NCBI RefSeq assembly: GCF_019279795.1
Contig: NC_056727.1
Coordinates: forward strand, 1,204,533,222 to 1,204,597,221
Direction of reading: 5' to 3'
Source: Protopterus annectens
Taxonomy: Eukaryota > Chordata > Ceratodontiformes > Protopteridae
Length of the DNA stretch: 64,000 nucleotides
Shown here: positions 20,700-32,436 of the stretch, in pieces
How positions within the stretch are numbered: the first letter of the stretch is position 1
How the letters are laid out: the number at the start of each line of letters is the position of its first letter
Made by a program: the position numbers and the translations under genes
Notes under the pieces: generated by a model
The model's input: only the letters and a program-made list of their open reading frames with translations
What the model was told of the DNA's origin: nothing
Database searches by the model: none

Positions 20700-21780
20700 T
20701 TTTAATAAGGCTTCCATATTGTTATACCATTCTCAAGTTTGGGTCTAATGTAATTAACAAATAATGATTTCATCATTTCTGATTTCCTAGACTTTATAAA
20801 TCTTTTTATACAACCTATAGTTCTATAACTATCATTAAGAAATTTGTTGATATGATTAAAGCTTGGTCTTCCCATATACCCAGCTCCTTAAATGAATCTT
20901 CATTTTCAATCACTATGTGCTTATTAAACATTCACCTTTCAGTGTACATCTCCCAAGCCTAATATGCTTAGTTTTTGATGTATGTATCAGCATATTATTC
21001 TCCAGTACCAAAATGGTCAATTTATGCAAGTTCTTTTGCAGGCAAACCCTATCTGCAATACATGTAGTCACTTTACCCATTTTCAAGTTATCTGCACACA
21101 GACTGTAGAACACCTCAGATGAAAAAGATAGAGCTGAAAGATACAGTCTAAACAAGTATAGGCCTAGAATAGAGCCCTGTGGGACACCTCAACAGTAACC
21201 ATGAATTTTACCTGTCCAGTTCCTGTATGATACTTGCAATGTCCTATTTATAAGCCATGCAGCTATCCACCTCATCAAGAGTATATCAATACCTAGTTGT
21301 TCTAATTATTGATCAGTATTTTGTGTATGACCCTATCAAATGCTGAAGTTAAATCTATATAAATTATATCACAGCCCAATTTTTATTCAAAGCTGTATAT
21401 ACCTATAGAACATCACTCTACAGGTGGCAGTAGAGCGATTTTCAACATATGCATACTGATAGACAGTTTTGGTTCCCAACCTTTCCAGTTATGACAATAA
21501 TTTAACCAATATAACCTTCTCTATTATTTTCTGCAACATGAAAGTAGACAACGGTTTATATGACTCTGGGTTTGTCCTACTCTCGTTTCCGTTAAAGACA
21601 AGTTTAACAAGTGCATGTCTCCGGTCTTGTGGAATCTCCCCATATTTATACGATCTAGTAAATAACAAATATGGTGGCACTGTAAGTTCATGCCAAAGTG
21701 TTCTCTTGTCATCATTACTAATTCCGTCTCATCCCAGTGCTTTGTTTGGATCCAGTTTGTGTAGATCTTTTTCAATATAA
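20700..21780 (-). pseudogene. CR1 family C reverse transcriptase
   Basis: The N-terminal part (21489-21775) reads YKYGEIPQDRRHALVKLVF, then NESRTNPESYKPLS and KIIEKVILVKLL, which are RT fingers and block 1. Motif C is at 20913-21155 as CADNLKMGKV, where CR1 has FADDLK. The segments between are in broken frame. The same RT start is seen in the second copy at 63073-63312. Confidence 0.75.
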
Positions 21781-22239
21781 TCTAATTTGATTTCAGTATC
21801 TGAGGTAACATATCACTAGGGCAATTTATCACCCCCTTTATGGAGCCAAACTGCTTTGGATAAGATTTTGTAACAATATCTACAATCTGTTGTGTCTGAG
21901 AATAAATTATAGAATCTACACACAGTTTATCAATTTCTATATCGTTACTCCAACCACATCTTATGTATCTACAAAATAGTTTCCTATTATGTTCAATATC
22001 TTTATATACATTTTATTCAGTTGTTTCTGTTCTTGTCTCACATTATGTTTAATTTGTCTGTCCATCTTGTTTATTTCAGTTTTCAAAGTTGTAGTTCTAC
22101 CCGTTTTCCATTTCTTCTTCATTGGTCTCTCACCTTGATCAAGTATCTTGTTCTTATGGAAATATATCTCCCTGAAGTTGTGTGCCTAGATCCTGATGTT
22201 AAACATTTTTTTTTAATTTTGTTTGCATTGAAACTGTTT

Positions 22240-22850
22240 CTCTTTCAAAACTTTCCACATTCCTTCTGCAGTTTTTCTACTAAACGCATCACTCTAATTA
22301 GTTTTACACAGTGACTGCTTTGCTTCCATATAATCTATTATTAATCTTCTGTGCATTGGTTTAGATTTCAGATTGGAACTATTATCTAGCAACAAATTAA
22401 TTGTTATAATCCCATGATTGCTACACATTAATGGTGGTAAAACTTGTCATGACGTAGCAGTAATTTCGTTAGGAACATAAACAATGTCTTGAGTGTCCCA
22501 TTGTCTGGTAGGATTGTGTACACTTTAAAGCAGATGCTGTTCCTAAACATACATTGTCAGTAATTTCCATACTAATATTATTTAATTAATATCACTCCAG
22601 TCAGTATCTGGTAATTTTAAGCCCCCCACACTATTCTTCCTTTTTCCAGTTTTCATTCAAGAAATATATGAATTCCTGCAGGTCATTAGTATTTGACTTT
22701 TTGAGTGGTCTGTACACTTCAACAATTGTCATATGTTCCAGGGTTGTCTTTATTGTCACAGATGCACAATCTATAGTATTGGTGTTATCACTGAACATGT
22801 AATAATCACAGGTTTCATAACTGTCTTTAATCCCTATCATAACACTTCTA
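22240..22850 (-). pseudogene. CR1 family C endonuclease remnant
   Basis: The frame 22631-22840 reads MTIVEVYRPLKKSNTNDLQE then FIYFLNENWKKEE. This corresponds to the APE-type endonuclease block in which a V-Y-R-P-P motif precedes the GD.N strand. The matching block in the second copy (62150-62260) is followed by GSLNLPETD. The rest of the domain is too decayed to read. Confidence 0.65.
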
Positions 22851-22979
22851 CATGATTTTGTTTATTAGAATGCATGTTACAGTAAAAACATTTATACCCT
22901 GTCAGAACTGGTTTCCAGTCATTGTTCTTTCATCGCGTTTCACAAACAATAACAGCAATCTTGTGAAATGTAACAAATT

Positions 22980-23776
22980 TTAAAGTAAAAAAAAAAAAAA
23001 AAACTTCATTGTTGATGCTCCTAGCATTAACAACCATCTGAGTGCATCAAATGTTACTATCTGTGAACTGTTAACATTTTTGACCTGACAAAAATTCTGC
23101 CTTGTATTTGTCAAATATTGCAAAATATCTGCTGCAAAAATTATCTTCCATGATCTTGACAAGTGCACACTATCCTGTCTAAACATGTCTTCACAAAATT
23201 AAGCTAGGATGCTCTACACATATCCAATTTTTTTTTAAATGGGACATTTTTTTAATGTAGAAATTTACCCCAAAAAATCTTTTCATTTATGGTGACCTGG
23301 CCCTCTTTTCTATATGTGATTTGTGAAAAATATGTCCTAACATCTGTACAATCTATGCTATTTAAGAGGGCAGTAAGTTCCCTACTAACAGTCAAAGAGT
23401 CATTGTGGATAAGATCATTTGTACCAAGATGAATAAAAACAGATCCATAGTTCCTAACATTATGGAGTTCTAAGGTCTTTCTCCCATCCTCTACTTTTGC
23501 TCCTGGCAAACATAACACTATTCAATGTTCATTATATCTGCAGCTGTAACTACCAATTCCTCTAATAACTAAATCTCCAATTACAAGAATATCTTTTCTG
23601 ACCAGAAATGAAGAATCTTCAGCTTCTAATTCAGTAATATCTGCTCTATCAATTGTTACAAAGGAATGATCTTCCTCACCATTAGTTTTATTAATCGCGC
23701 TGTTTTCACTGTTTATTACATTTGGAGGCATACAGTTCTCATCCAGTTGGCTTTGTACATCCACAGCTTCAGCCAT
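22980..23776 (-). pseudogene. CR1 family C ORF1, SGNH-type esterase domain
   Basis: Three blocks of an SGNH/GDSL hydrolase fold appear in order on the minus strand. Block I is ILVIGDLVIRGIGSY (23522-23776), where the usual GDS has Leu in place of the nucleophilic Ser. Block III is SVFIHLGTNDLIH (23252-23518), with the G-x-N-D. The last block is DSVHLSRSWKIIFAADILQYL (22980-23186), with the Asp-x-x-His pair. Esterase-like domains in ORF1 are known for CR1-group LINEs. The lost Ser and broken frame indicate decay. Confidence 0.75.
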
Positions 23777-24086
23777 GTTATGAGCTTCTTTCTTTTTCCT
23801 CTTTTTTACTTAAAGTAATGTTCTTCAGTCCTTCCACATTCAGTTTTGATTTCTTCCTTTTTACCTGCCCCTTGCTTATTTTTTTCTACCTTTTGTTTTT
23901 CGAAAAATGATGCATTTTCTGAAGAATGAAGGTTTTCTGGTAGAAAAAAAATATCATTCCCTGTAATCTGTGTGTTACATAACAAAAAAGTGTTCTTTTT
24001 AATATGTATTCTCTGCTTTACAGGCATTTATCCATTTATTTTTCTTCCTTGTTATTTGTTGTGAACTTCATCCTTTCTTTCTGTTT

Positions 24087-24507
24087 TTATTTTTTTATAT
24101 GCATTGAATCTTCAGTTTGCTGAATAAGTCTGTCCAGAATTTCAGAGGTGTCAGTGGCATTATATTGTTCAGTAGGGGTTGAGTGATCTTTACTGACAAT
24201 AGATAGTTCCTTTCCTAAATATGTTCTATTTGCTCTTTGCCTAACATTATTTATCACATCAGTCCAGTCATTAATATATGTAACAACAGCTCTCCAAGCT
24301 GTGCCAGTTGCACAAGTACAAACATCATCAATAAGTCTAGATTTACTACTAATAATGGTAAGCAGATCATCCAACTTTTGACATGAGGAACAACAGATCA
24401 CTAGTTTTATCAGCTGCTACCTTTAAATATACATAGCATTTAGTACACTGTACAAGGTACTTGTGCTTTAGCAAATCATTAATGGCATACTCATTTAAGG
24501 AATCCAT
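24087..24507 (-). pseudogene. CR1 family C ORF1 N-terminus with Cys cluster and coiled-coil-like part
   Basis: A Met at 24507 starts MDSLNEYAINDLLKHKYL, followed by QCTKCYVYLK. After one frameshift come CCSSCQKLDDLL and a helix-rich stretch to 24087. The paired C-x2-C motifs fit the PHD-like zinc finger reported in ORF1 of CR1-group LINEs, and the following region would be a coiled coil. The frameshift lies between the two Cys pairs. The minus-strand frame 23806-24027 is the Lys/Glu-rich link to the esterase. Confidence 0.6.
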
Positions 24508-24689
24508 ATTCAGCTGCAAATGAATAAAGAATTCAAGCTATTGCACTGTTAATCACAAACTAACACAAGGCTGCTTAGATAAGCATCATAGATAACTTGT
24601 GAGGAGCCATGCATGGGACAAAGCATTTAGGAGTTGCCTCTGCCCATTAGTAGTACAGGGGCAGTCCTGGGGTATATTTTCTGTTTTCC

Positions 24690-25740
24690 ATCTACAGATC
24701 TAAGTTGCATTTGAGTATGGGCAGGAAAAACTTTGTTTTATGTGGATGGGGAGTCTGTTCCCTAGTAACAGTATACTTTGTGTGATATACCTTTCCCTCC
24801 AAACTGTTCTGTTGATGTTGCAGAAGAGGTTTAGATCCCCAGACCAAGTATTCATGATGCCATTTAACTTGATGTACAGTAAATCCATCAGTAATTGGTC
24901 ATAGGATGCCTTGTGTGCCAGGCATAGGTCACCTCTTAGCAGTCTGTAAGATACTGAGTATAGTGACAGGGCTTTGTGGCGGTCCAGGTAGAACATGTTA
25001 GGACATGTTGTTTAAGCCTTGTATCCTTTTACTAAGGTATCTCTGTGGACGTTCCAGTTGTTGTATGTGTCTGGACAGATACATGCCAAAGGAGCATTAT
25101 ATTCAATGACTGGCCTAATGAGGGCTGAATAAAGGAGGGGGCAAAGACATACCCAGATCTAGATAAAATCCCTTCATTTATAAGCTGTGTAATATACGGC
25201 TTTCTTACAACAATAGACACATGTTGGCCAAATGTTACATCATTGTTGATGTAAGTTTTCATATCACGAACAAACTGGATCAACTCTTAGGCTGAATCGA
25301 TAATATGGTAGTTTCCTGGGGTAGATGACTTCCCAAAGGATACACTAATGCATTTTTTTCATTTAGTTTTAGTCCTTGATTTTGGCACCAGTAATTTATT
25401 TAGGACAAACCTTCCTGTTGGATGGCTAAATCATTTGGTGGTTCAATGACTGCTCCTAGCTTGCAGTTATCTGCAAACTTAGTTAGACAAAGCCCTTTGG
25501 TGTTGGCTTTTATTTCAGAAAAGTAGATTCTATACAGGAGAGGTCCCAGCACAGAACCCTGGGGGAATCGACTGGTGACTGGTCTCTTTGTGGAGGTAAC
25601 TTCCCCTATTTGGATTATCTGCTTCCTATCTGTTTGCCAGCTAGCAATCTGGTGGGTAACATAGGGGTTTATTCCCAGTTTATTAAGCTTTTCTACTATG
25701 CCTGACTGGGGAATTGTGTCAAAAGATTTGACCATATTTA
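24690..25740 (-). pseudogene. CR1 family A LINE, RT part (copy A2)
   Basis: Three frames cover RT motif A onward. The frame 25400-25735 starts at VKSFDTIPQSGIV (motif A), has RPVTSRFPQGSVLGPL (motif B) and has motif C as FADNCKLGA, with Asn for the second catalytic Asp. The frame 25032-25283 holds the VVRKPYI block, and 24700-24996 the YRLLRGDLCLAHKASYDQ and C-terminal block. The 5' side is cut at motif A near 25740. The 3' octamer is not clear. It lies directly behind family C on the same strand. Confidence 0.82.
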
Positions 25741-26689
25741 CAGTAAGTATTATTTATAAGAAAAATAATTAAGAAATATTCATATATGTAAAAAGAAAGC
25801 AAAGTACCCCAATTAATCTATATATACAGACACGCAGTCCAGTCTCCCATTACAAATGAACACACTCATTTGGACATAGACAAATAAACTAGTTCATACT
25901 TTCATTAGTAGAAAAGAACTAAATGATAACCCTGCAAAAAGGTTAGTAAAACAGAGCAAAATAAACCAATTCAATTAAAATGCAAGCAGCCCACTCAGCC
26001 ATGCAGAACCCTTACTTTGAACCAATATAACAATGTAGGCAATCTAGTGAACAATTAAAACTCAACGTATGCATTTGTACATAAAACAGATAACATGAAA
26101 ACAATGCTTCTGTTAGTAAAAGCAAGACCAAGGTCACAATTTCAAAAGATTTGCGCTCAGTGTAAATGACCACTTACACTAAGAGAAGGCTGAGATCCGG
26201 TGTTTTAGAATGTGGTCTATGTAGCAAGCCTAGTTAAAGATAGGTCTTACACTGAAGTAAGTCACTTACACTGAGAGAAACTCTTTTGGAATCTGGCCCC
26301 CAAATAATGCTGGCTTAATAATGTTAATAAAATGGTTCTAAATAAATTGAATTGTAAACAGCCCACTCAGTCATTTGAAACTCCAACAGAATGTTAGCAT
26401 ACTGTTCAGAAATTTCAACTTTTATAAAATGCATTATAAAGAGATACAAAACACATAAAGATGGGTTAATGCAGTTAACAAAACAGGACAAAATTATTTT
26501 GATTTAATAATGTTAATAAAATATAATTAATTTAATAGAATGCAAACAGACGGTTACAATTTAAAACTCCATACTTTTTTTCATCTAAAAAAATTAAACT
26601 GGGAAGTAAACGTTATGTTTTAATGATGAAGTTTTCTGAAACAATGGCAGGAACACTCTATTAAGCTTAATGGAAAGCAGTGAATGTCA
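25741..26689. other. No recognised gene
   Basis: This is AT-rich sequence with no motif-bearing frame. The short segment CACTTACACTRAGAGAA, with R for A/G, occurs twice (near 26171 and 26267) and may be a small local repeat. Confidence 0.35.
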
Positions 26690-28756
26690 TTATATTAACT
26701 ATTATACATATCATAGATCAAATGCAAGTTTAAAAGTAAATGCAGAATTGACTGCACATTTTGCCATAAATTGAGGCACTTGGCAAGATGCCTATTGTCT
26801 CCACCATTGTTTACTTTATACTGAACTGAGGAAGTTACAAATAAAAGGATATAGTACTGAGAATTTCTATAGTAAGTCGGCATTGTATGCAAATGATTAG
26901 CTGATATAACTGAAACACCCAAAAGAACATCTGGAGAGGTTCTTTTAAATATTACAGACATTTGGCCACTTGGCTGGTAAATGGGGGAAAAACTCAGGCA
27001 ATAACACAAAATTATATTCTATCACACAGAATATAAGGAAAACATTTGCAGATGTTTGATACAAATCTAATGATGTGTCTAATGGTAACAGTGGCTCTGA
27101 CTCTAGCAGAGATGAAAGCATTTGCAAACACAAAATTTAAAGTGGCAGGATGGTTAAAAAGTAAAATATTCTTGTATTTGGAGTTACCTCATGGAATGGG
27201 ACCTCTTCAGAACATCGAATTACCAGAATATCGAAACCCACTTTGTTGAGATGACTTAGCTGAATCTTCACTACATTGAACTCCTGGAACAATGAAAACT
27301 AACCCTGGGTAAACAAGCACCTGACCACCAGGACAAAACAAGAAACAGCGAAATGAGAAAACCCTCCAAGTGGGGGGCTTTGCCTCCCACAACACCCGAT
27401 GTGGAAGCCTCTGCCCCCCCCAACTAAATATACCAACTCCAAGATTATACTACAGCAGGGAAAGGACAAGGTTCACCATGGTGGCCAACTGTTTCTTTTC
27501 CCGGGGTTGATTTTCCCTGTTCCAGGAGTTCAACATAGTGAAGATTTGATTAAGTATTTTCAATGAAGCGGGTTTCGATATTCTGCTAATTCAGTGTTTT
27601 GAAGGGGACCCCTTAGAATACAGACATTATAGTTGTTTGATCTACCATTGGCTTGATATGGCTTTCAAGTAGTCACTTTGAATTCTAGTCAGTCTTTTTT
27701 AGGGATCTAAAATATGATAACAAATTTCTTATGGAGACAATCTAAACCAGGAGTGGCCTGTGATAGATTACCAAAGCTAAGAGAACAGAGGATGCCTAGC
27801 TGTACCAGATTTGTGATCCTACTGGAGAACATCACAACTGAAGATATATGTGATATGGTGCACATAGGAAGACAGACTATTACGGGTGGAGATGGACAGA
27901 GCAATGTTAAGACAGATGGGAGATGACCCAGAAATTATGTGCTGGTTGCAAGAGACCTAGGGGGTTCTGCCTCACCTTCGATTATGAACTATATGCATCT
28001 AAGAAAGCAGAAACAGAAATCTGCAACAATCAAGGTGAGTTTAATGGAGGCAGAAGAGAGTCAAGAAATCAAGGGCTGGTTGCAGAAGAAAGGAAATGTT
28101 AGATACTAGCTGCAACTCACTGAGTCTCAGAGCTTCATTTCACATGGGAGGTTCAAGAAGAATATCACATATAAAGGAGGAACACTTGAAATGCAGACAA
28201 TTAAGTTGTATGTCTGATGAAGTAGGACAACTAGTTATGCCACTAAGCAGCATATTGTTAGAAAATATACAAAGGAGAGAATGGGGACAAAGGAAGATAG
28301 TTTCACAAATTTACAGATCAATCAGTGTGACTGTGAACAAAATAGATCAGAAGTTGGAAAGCAGCTAGGAAATGAAACTGGGGAAGCAGATCCAAGAATG
28401 GAAATGAAAAGAAATTTACTTAGCATTGACAAAGGTGACAGAATGAAGGAGGTTTCATATATTTTGACTGGAAATATTTGGGTAAATATGTTGCATTCCA
28501 TCAAGACTCAACAAGATGTATCCAAGAGTGAGGGCATGTTGTTGAAGATGTGGGGAAGGGTTTTATGCCTTCTGGACACACACCTTTTGAGAATGTCCCA
28601 ATTTGAAGAAATTAGAAAATTCTGAGAGATGTTCTAGCTAGTCTATGATGCAAAAAGCTCAGCTCACACAGACATTGTTCTTTTGGGTTACAAGAAGGGG
28701 ATGAATGGTCAGGGTTTGAAAAGGCATTACTTGGAACATTATTGCTAGCAGTAAAA
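26690..28756 (+). pseudogene. L1-like LINE ORF2, degenerate C-terminal half (copy L1-a)
   Basis: On the plus strand, broken frames can be followed in L1 ORF2 order. An RT palm remnant (LADITETPKRTSGEVLLNIT) comes first. NFLWRQSKPGVACDRLPKLR at 27717-27780 corresponds to the F-I/L-W block, with CLAVPDL in an adjacent frame. Then come NKMYPRVRACC, RCGEGFYAFW and ECPNLKKL at about 28505-28620, matching the Cys-rich C-terminal block (W-R-C-G ... C-P-x-I-K-x-F-W). A foldback element (27198-27611) and element M (from 28757) interrupt it. No frame is intact. Confidence 0.62.
27198..27611. mobile_element. Foldback element 5 (GGG-type, core type 1), 414 bp
   Basis: The left end GGGACCTCTTCAGAAC and the right end complement GGGTCCCCTTCAAAAC form inverted repeats. 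They continue through GAATTACCAGAATATCGAAA and its partner. Inner inverted arms contain GAATCTTCACTACATTGAAC, with TCCAGGAGTTCAACATAGTG on the other side. The core has CCAACTCCAAGATTATACTA, as in element 1. Flanks CATGGAAT and CTTAGAAT match at 6 of 8 positions, consistent with an eroded 8-bp duplication. It lies within the L1-like relic and has no coding capacity. Confidence 0.7.
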
Positions 28757-29045
28757 CATAACACTCAGCTATCCAGATTTTCACAGAATGTCCAGACTTT
28801 TGCCTCATATTTTTGGTGTGTTCCTCATAAAATGTGTGGTTTTCTGGCAATCACTGAGGATTGAAGTCACTAAACAATGATACTCATCTGAGTTTCAGAC
28901 TTTAAATCCTTCAGAAGAAATGCATGCTAAAACAAATCCTGTTATTTTAGTAACTTTCTAAGTTTATAAGAACAATACTTAAAATGTATCCATATTTTTT
29001 GGGCTTTGTCCAGATTTCTTGTGCTAAGATTTGACAGGTATATAG
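28757..29045 (-). mobile_element. Dispersed inverted-repeat element M, copy 3
   Basis: In reverse orientation this repeats 12079-12379: TATACCTGTCAAATCTTAGC, CACAAGAAATCTGGACAAAG, GATTGCCAGAAAACCACACA and GGCAAAAGTCTGGACATTCT are all present. Its left limit is at about 28757 and its right limit at about 29045. It interrupts the end of the L1-like relic. Confidence 0.72.
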
Positions 29046-29504
29046 TGAAATAATCTATCACCTAAAATTGGAAGAAGATAGATCCACTCTGAGTAGAGGA
29101 GATGCAGGAAGTATTATTATCAAATCTATACACAGGAGGCAGTGCTATTGGGTAGGGAATGGAGGAAAAGACTGACACCAAGAGGGGAAGTTAGCGATTA
29201 AAGGTTATTTTTAGGAGGCACCAACAATCACTAGAGAAAAGGAATTCCAATTATATGAGCTTGAGTACAGAGACTAATTTAATAAGGTTTGATTTCATTA
29301 AAGTGAAGATATATATTGGCAACATGACTATGGTGAAAACTGGAGGCATAAAATAACAAAAATTAAGGTACTATTTGGATAAACCATTAAAACTCAATTA
29401 TTTGAGAAGAAATATGTGACATTTTAAATAAAAGCGATTGTCCTTTAAAAAAGAAATAAAAATGAATTATTAGTTCTTTTCTTTAATATATTTCTTTAGA
29501 TTTT
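29046..29504. other. No recognised gene
   Basis: This purine-rich stretch may include the last part of the interrupted L1-like element, but no motif supports that. Confidence 0.3.
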
Positions 29505-30558
29505 TGTACGTCAGTCCTGGGCCCACTCTTGTTCGGCATCTACTTTTCAGAAGTACAAGCAAACACAGGAGGATTATGGCTAACAAAGTTTGCAGATGAC
29601 TGCAAACTGGGCACCATAGTTGAAAACCCATCTGACACAGACATCCTTCAGAAGGGTCTCATAGAAACGGATAACTGGTGCCAGAGCCATGGCCTAAAGT
29701 TAAACGCCAAAAAATGCATAGTCATACCCTTTGGGAAAAACAAGGTTACCCCTAGTTACCATATAGGTGTCAATCCACTAAGCACAGAAGAGGTTATCAG
29801 GGATCTGGGGACCCAGGTAGACAGTAGCCTTTCGTTTGACACTCACGTTGCCAAAGTAGTTAGGAAGACCTTCTACATTGCCCACCTGTTCATGAAGGGA
29901 TTCACATCTAGATCAAGGGAGGTCATCGTTCCCCTGTACTCATCACTCATCAGACCAATGATTGAGTACAATGCCCCATTCGGAATGTATCTGACCCGAC
30001 ACCTGCAGCAATTGGAAAGGCCCCAGAAGTTCCTCACCAAAAGGATAAAGGGTCTCCAAAATATGTCTTATGCTGCCCGACTGAAGGAACTACAGCTCTA
30101 TTCAGTCACTTACCGTCTGCTCAGAGGTGACCTGTGCCTGACATACAAGGCCATGTCCAACCCGGAATTAATGAACATGCTTCACCTCAAAAAATCTAAA
30201 TCCATCAGAACTACAAGGGCAAGAGACTTAAACCTTAACACAGCTATTAATAGGACATGCTGGAGGGACAGATTCATCACCCAGAGACTCCCTATGCTGT
30301 GGAACAAAATCCCGGTACATGTGAGGCAGAGCACCTCGCTGGCTCTGTTCAAGAGAAATCTTGACCAATGGATGGGAGATCGCAGGTTTACCCTGGGGAT
30401 CACCTCAGTGTCACTGCTGGACAGAGGCACAGCAAAATAATGGGCATATTATCCTTCAAACTAAAGGGGTGGCGAAAGCCACAAAACTCTGGGCTAGGCT
30501 TATAAATGCCCTAGGGCAGATAGCCTAGTATGAACCTATGAGCCTATGAACCTATAAT
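29505..30558 (+). mobile_element. CR1 family A LINE, 5'-truncated (copy A3)
   Basis: The copy starts within RT motif B (about 29508, SVLGPLLFGIY). It runs through an unbroken ORF to 30440, then a 3' UTR. The end at about 30528-30558 holds two to three octamers of the type ATGAACCT, the plus-strand form of the ATAGGTTC ends seen at 59.5 kb. Strong truncation at the 5' side is normal for CR1 retroposition. Confidence 0.9.
29529..30440 (+). CDS. CR1 family A ORF2, RT C-terminal part, unbroken (303 aa)
   Basis: This is the most intact family A C-terminus. It has motif C as FADDCKLG (residues 21-28, both Asp present) and SHGLKLNAKKCIVIPFGKNK. The block EEVIRDLGTQVDSSLSF follows, then SREVIVPLYSSLIRPMIEYN, YRLLRGDLCLTYKAMSN, and the closing CWRDRFITQRLPMLWNKIP with FKRNLDQWMGDR. 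The first Met is incidental because the copy is truncated upstream. Lack of any stop over 303 codons argues for recent insertion. The protein would have been the polymerase of the element, but this copy cannot be expressed as a full enzyme. Confidence 0.88.
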   Translation: MFGIYFSEVQANTGGLWLTKFADDCKLGTIVENPSDTDILQKGLIETDNWCQSHGLKLNAKKCIVIPFGKNKVTPSYHIGVNPLSTEEVIRDLGTQVDSSLSFDTHVAKVVRKTFYIAHLFMKGFTSRSREVIVPLYSSLIRPMIEYNAPFGMYLTRHLQQLERPQKFLTKRIKGLQNMSYAARLKELQLYSVTYRLLRGDLCLTYKAMSNPELMNMLHLKKSKSIRTTRARDLNLNTAINRTCWRDRFITQRLPMLWNKIPVHVRQSTSLALFKRNLDQWMGDRRFTLGITSVSLLDRGTAK

Positions 30559-30639
30559 TCAAATATTTTAGCTTTAAGTTAAAACATGCTAGCTATCCAC
30601 ATCTAACCTACAGAAACACAGTGGACAACAGAATATGGA

Positions 30640-30945
30640 CAAAAACACCCAGCCACAGCCTAAAGTCCTTATCACCTGTGCTGGTGACATACAGGGATAA
30701 AGCCCTGCTTACAGCCCCTGCAAGTTTGATTAGCAGCTTGTGTGCTTGCTGGTGTAAGCAGACCAGGATGGACATGCCCATCTTGTGGTGTGGGAGGGAT
30801 TGTGATCACAAATGGCTCTCACTACTAATCTACTGATACAGCCTTGGCTGGAAGGTGGAGACATGGCAGAGTGTAGGGAGCTGAGTGAGGGTATGAACAC
30901 AACCAACAAAGCCAATGATGTTAGCCATTGTAGGTACTTGTTGAG
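30640..30945 (+). repeat. SINE family S2, copy 1
   Basis: The segment matches, in reverse, the insertion at 55620-56008. Shared blocks include CAGGGATAAAGCCCTG, CAAGTTTGATTAGCAGCTTG (CAGGTTTGATTAGTAGCTC in the other copy) and the CTACTGATACAGCC region. The spacing of an A-box-like TGGTGACATACAGGG and a B-box-like GTTTGATTAG suggests a tRNA-derived head. The limits are approximate. Confidence 0.6.
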
Positions 30946-31962
30946 GAACATGAATGCATAGGGTCAGACAGAGGGATATGTGGGCAATGACACAAATGCT
31001 CAGGTCACCAAAAGGGGGAGGGTTAGGCCATCCACATGCCTGGGATGCCAGTGAGGGGGAAAAACTCTGTCAGCTTGTAGGATGGTCCCCATTTAAATTA
31101 AGTTTTTGCCAAACTGTTCATTTAACAGGTTGGCAATTAAATAATTGTTTCACAAGTCTGTAGTACAGAAATGTAGTATAATCTGACCTAGCCCCCAAAG
31201 TGATGTACATGCCTCCTGCCAGCATATGAAAATTCATGCCTTAAGTACAGCAGGAGGGCATTAGACTTCCATGTTCAAAAACTTTTTTTTTAATGTATTT
31301 TTCTCAGTGAGTGGCTTGCAACCAACTTTTATGTTTACAAAAAAAAAAAAGGACTGTTTGCATGCACAAGGATGCAAGTGAACACTTTTTAATATAAAAA
31401 TAAAGGTTGTTTTTGCCACCTTAATACCCATAGTAGGACATTTATTCCTGAAATGTGAAGTTTTTCAAGACAAACCATGCTCACAATGTGTATAAAGGAA
31501 TACATTTCACTTTTTGCCAAAACAAAAGCTCATTCTTGCAAAATTTGAAATGTTTATTCTGCTTTGTATAATTTTTATGTGTTTCAAATACAAAGTAATT
31601 ATTTTATGCAACAGTTAAAGGACATCTCAAAAATACATTGTGTTCTAACATCTCAGGACATTTGTGACATTTCATGTTATTTCACAGGACATAGCTGTCC
31701 ACATATGGACTGTCCATAAGACATGTTGTAACCCTAGTACTCGCATAACCACAAGCTCCCAGTTTGAAGAAAATGCATACAGTAGCGCATTGTATTCTTT
31801 ACAAGGAAATGGCAATCCTGGGGTTAGTTTCATTTCCAAGGGCATTTAAATATTCAGACACTAAGCAATACCTACAAATACATTAAACAAAACTGTCAGA
31901 AAAACACATTGTACCAGTTTGATTATTATTTCCTAATATAATCCCTTTACAACCACCCTTTA
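30946..31962. other. No recognised gene
   Basis: This is AT-rich sequence with no motif-bearing frames. A small inverted repeat (GCCTCCTGC / GCAGGAGGGC) lies at about 31208-31260. Confidence 0.35.
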
Positions 31963-32436
31963 TATTTATTTATTTATTTATTTATATTTGTTGACCGGGA
32001 GTGTCCGACTAGACGTAGGTCCATTTTCAGTGCAGGCACGGGGAGAAAAGCTCCACAGTTAAAATAAACAGACAGTAGTTACATTGGATTACATAGCGAT
32101 TAACAATTTACATAGCAATTACTTACAACATATTTACAGATGAAGAACATAGTACATCAGTAGACAAATAGAATCTTTATCTGTGAAGTACATAACAGAC
32201 CTTAACAAATGTTAAAATAAGAAGTTCCTGCTGTATAAGTACTAGGCTTATGAGCATCTGAGCTTGCTATAATCAAGGTAGTTAGTGGTGTGGAAAGAAA
32301 GGTAGTGGTTGGATGGGGTGGGTGATTTACAGTGGGAGTTGCAAGGGCATAGCCAGCATGTTTTTAGGTGCGTTTTTAGTAAAGTTTTGAAGTGGGTGCA
32401 TGATGGTATGGAGGTAATTGTGGGTGGGAGAGAGTT

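Larger units (their letters stand above)
19813..24540 (-). mobile_element. CR1-type LINE (family C), nearly full length
   Basis: This is a minus-strand CR1 with both ORFs recognisable. ORF1 (about 22980-24507) and ORF2 (endonuclease about 22240-22850, RT about 20700-21780, C-terminal domain 20039-20245) are followed by a 3' end at 19813-19830. That end carries the same ATAGGT-type octamer motif and CTAGGCTAGCTGCCCTTG as family A. A SINE (20390-20678) is inserted in ORF2. All frames are broken many times, so the copy is old. A second copy lies on the plus strand at 61046-63345. Confidence 0.8.
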
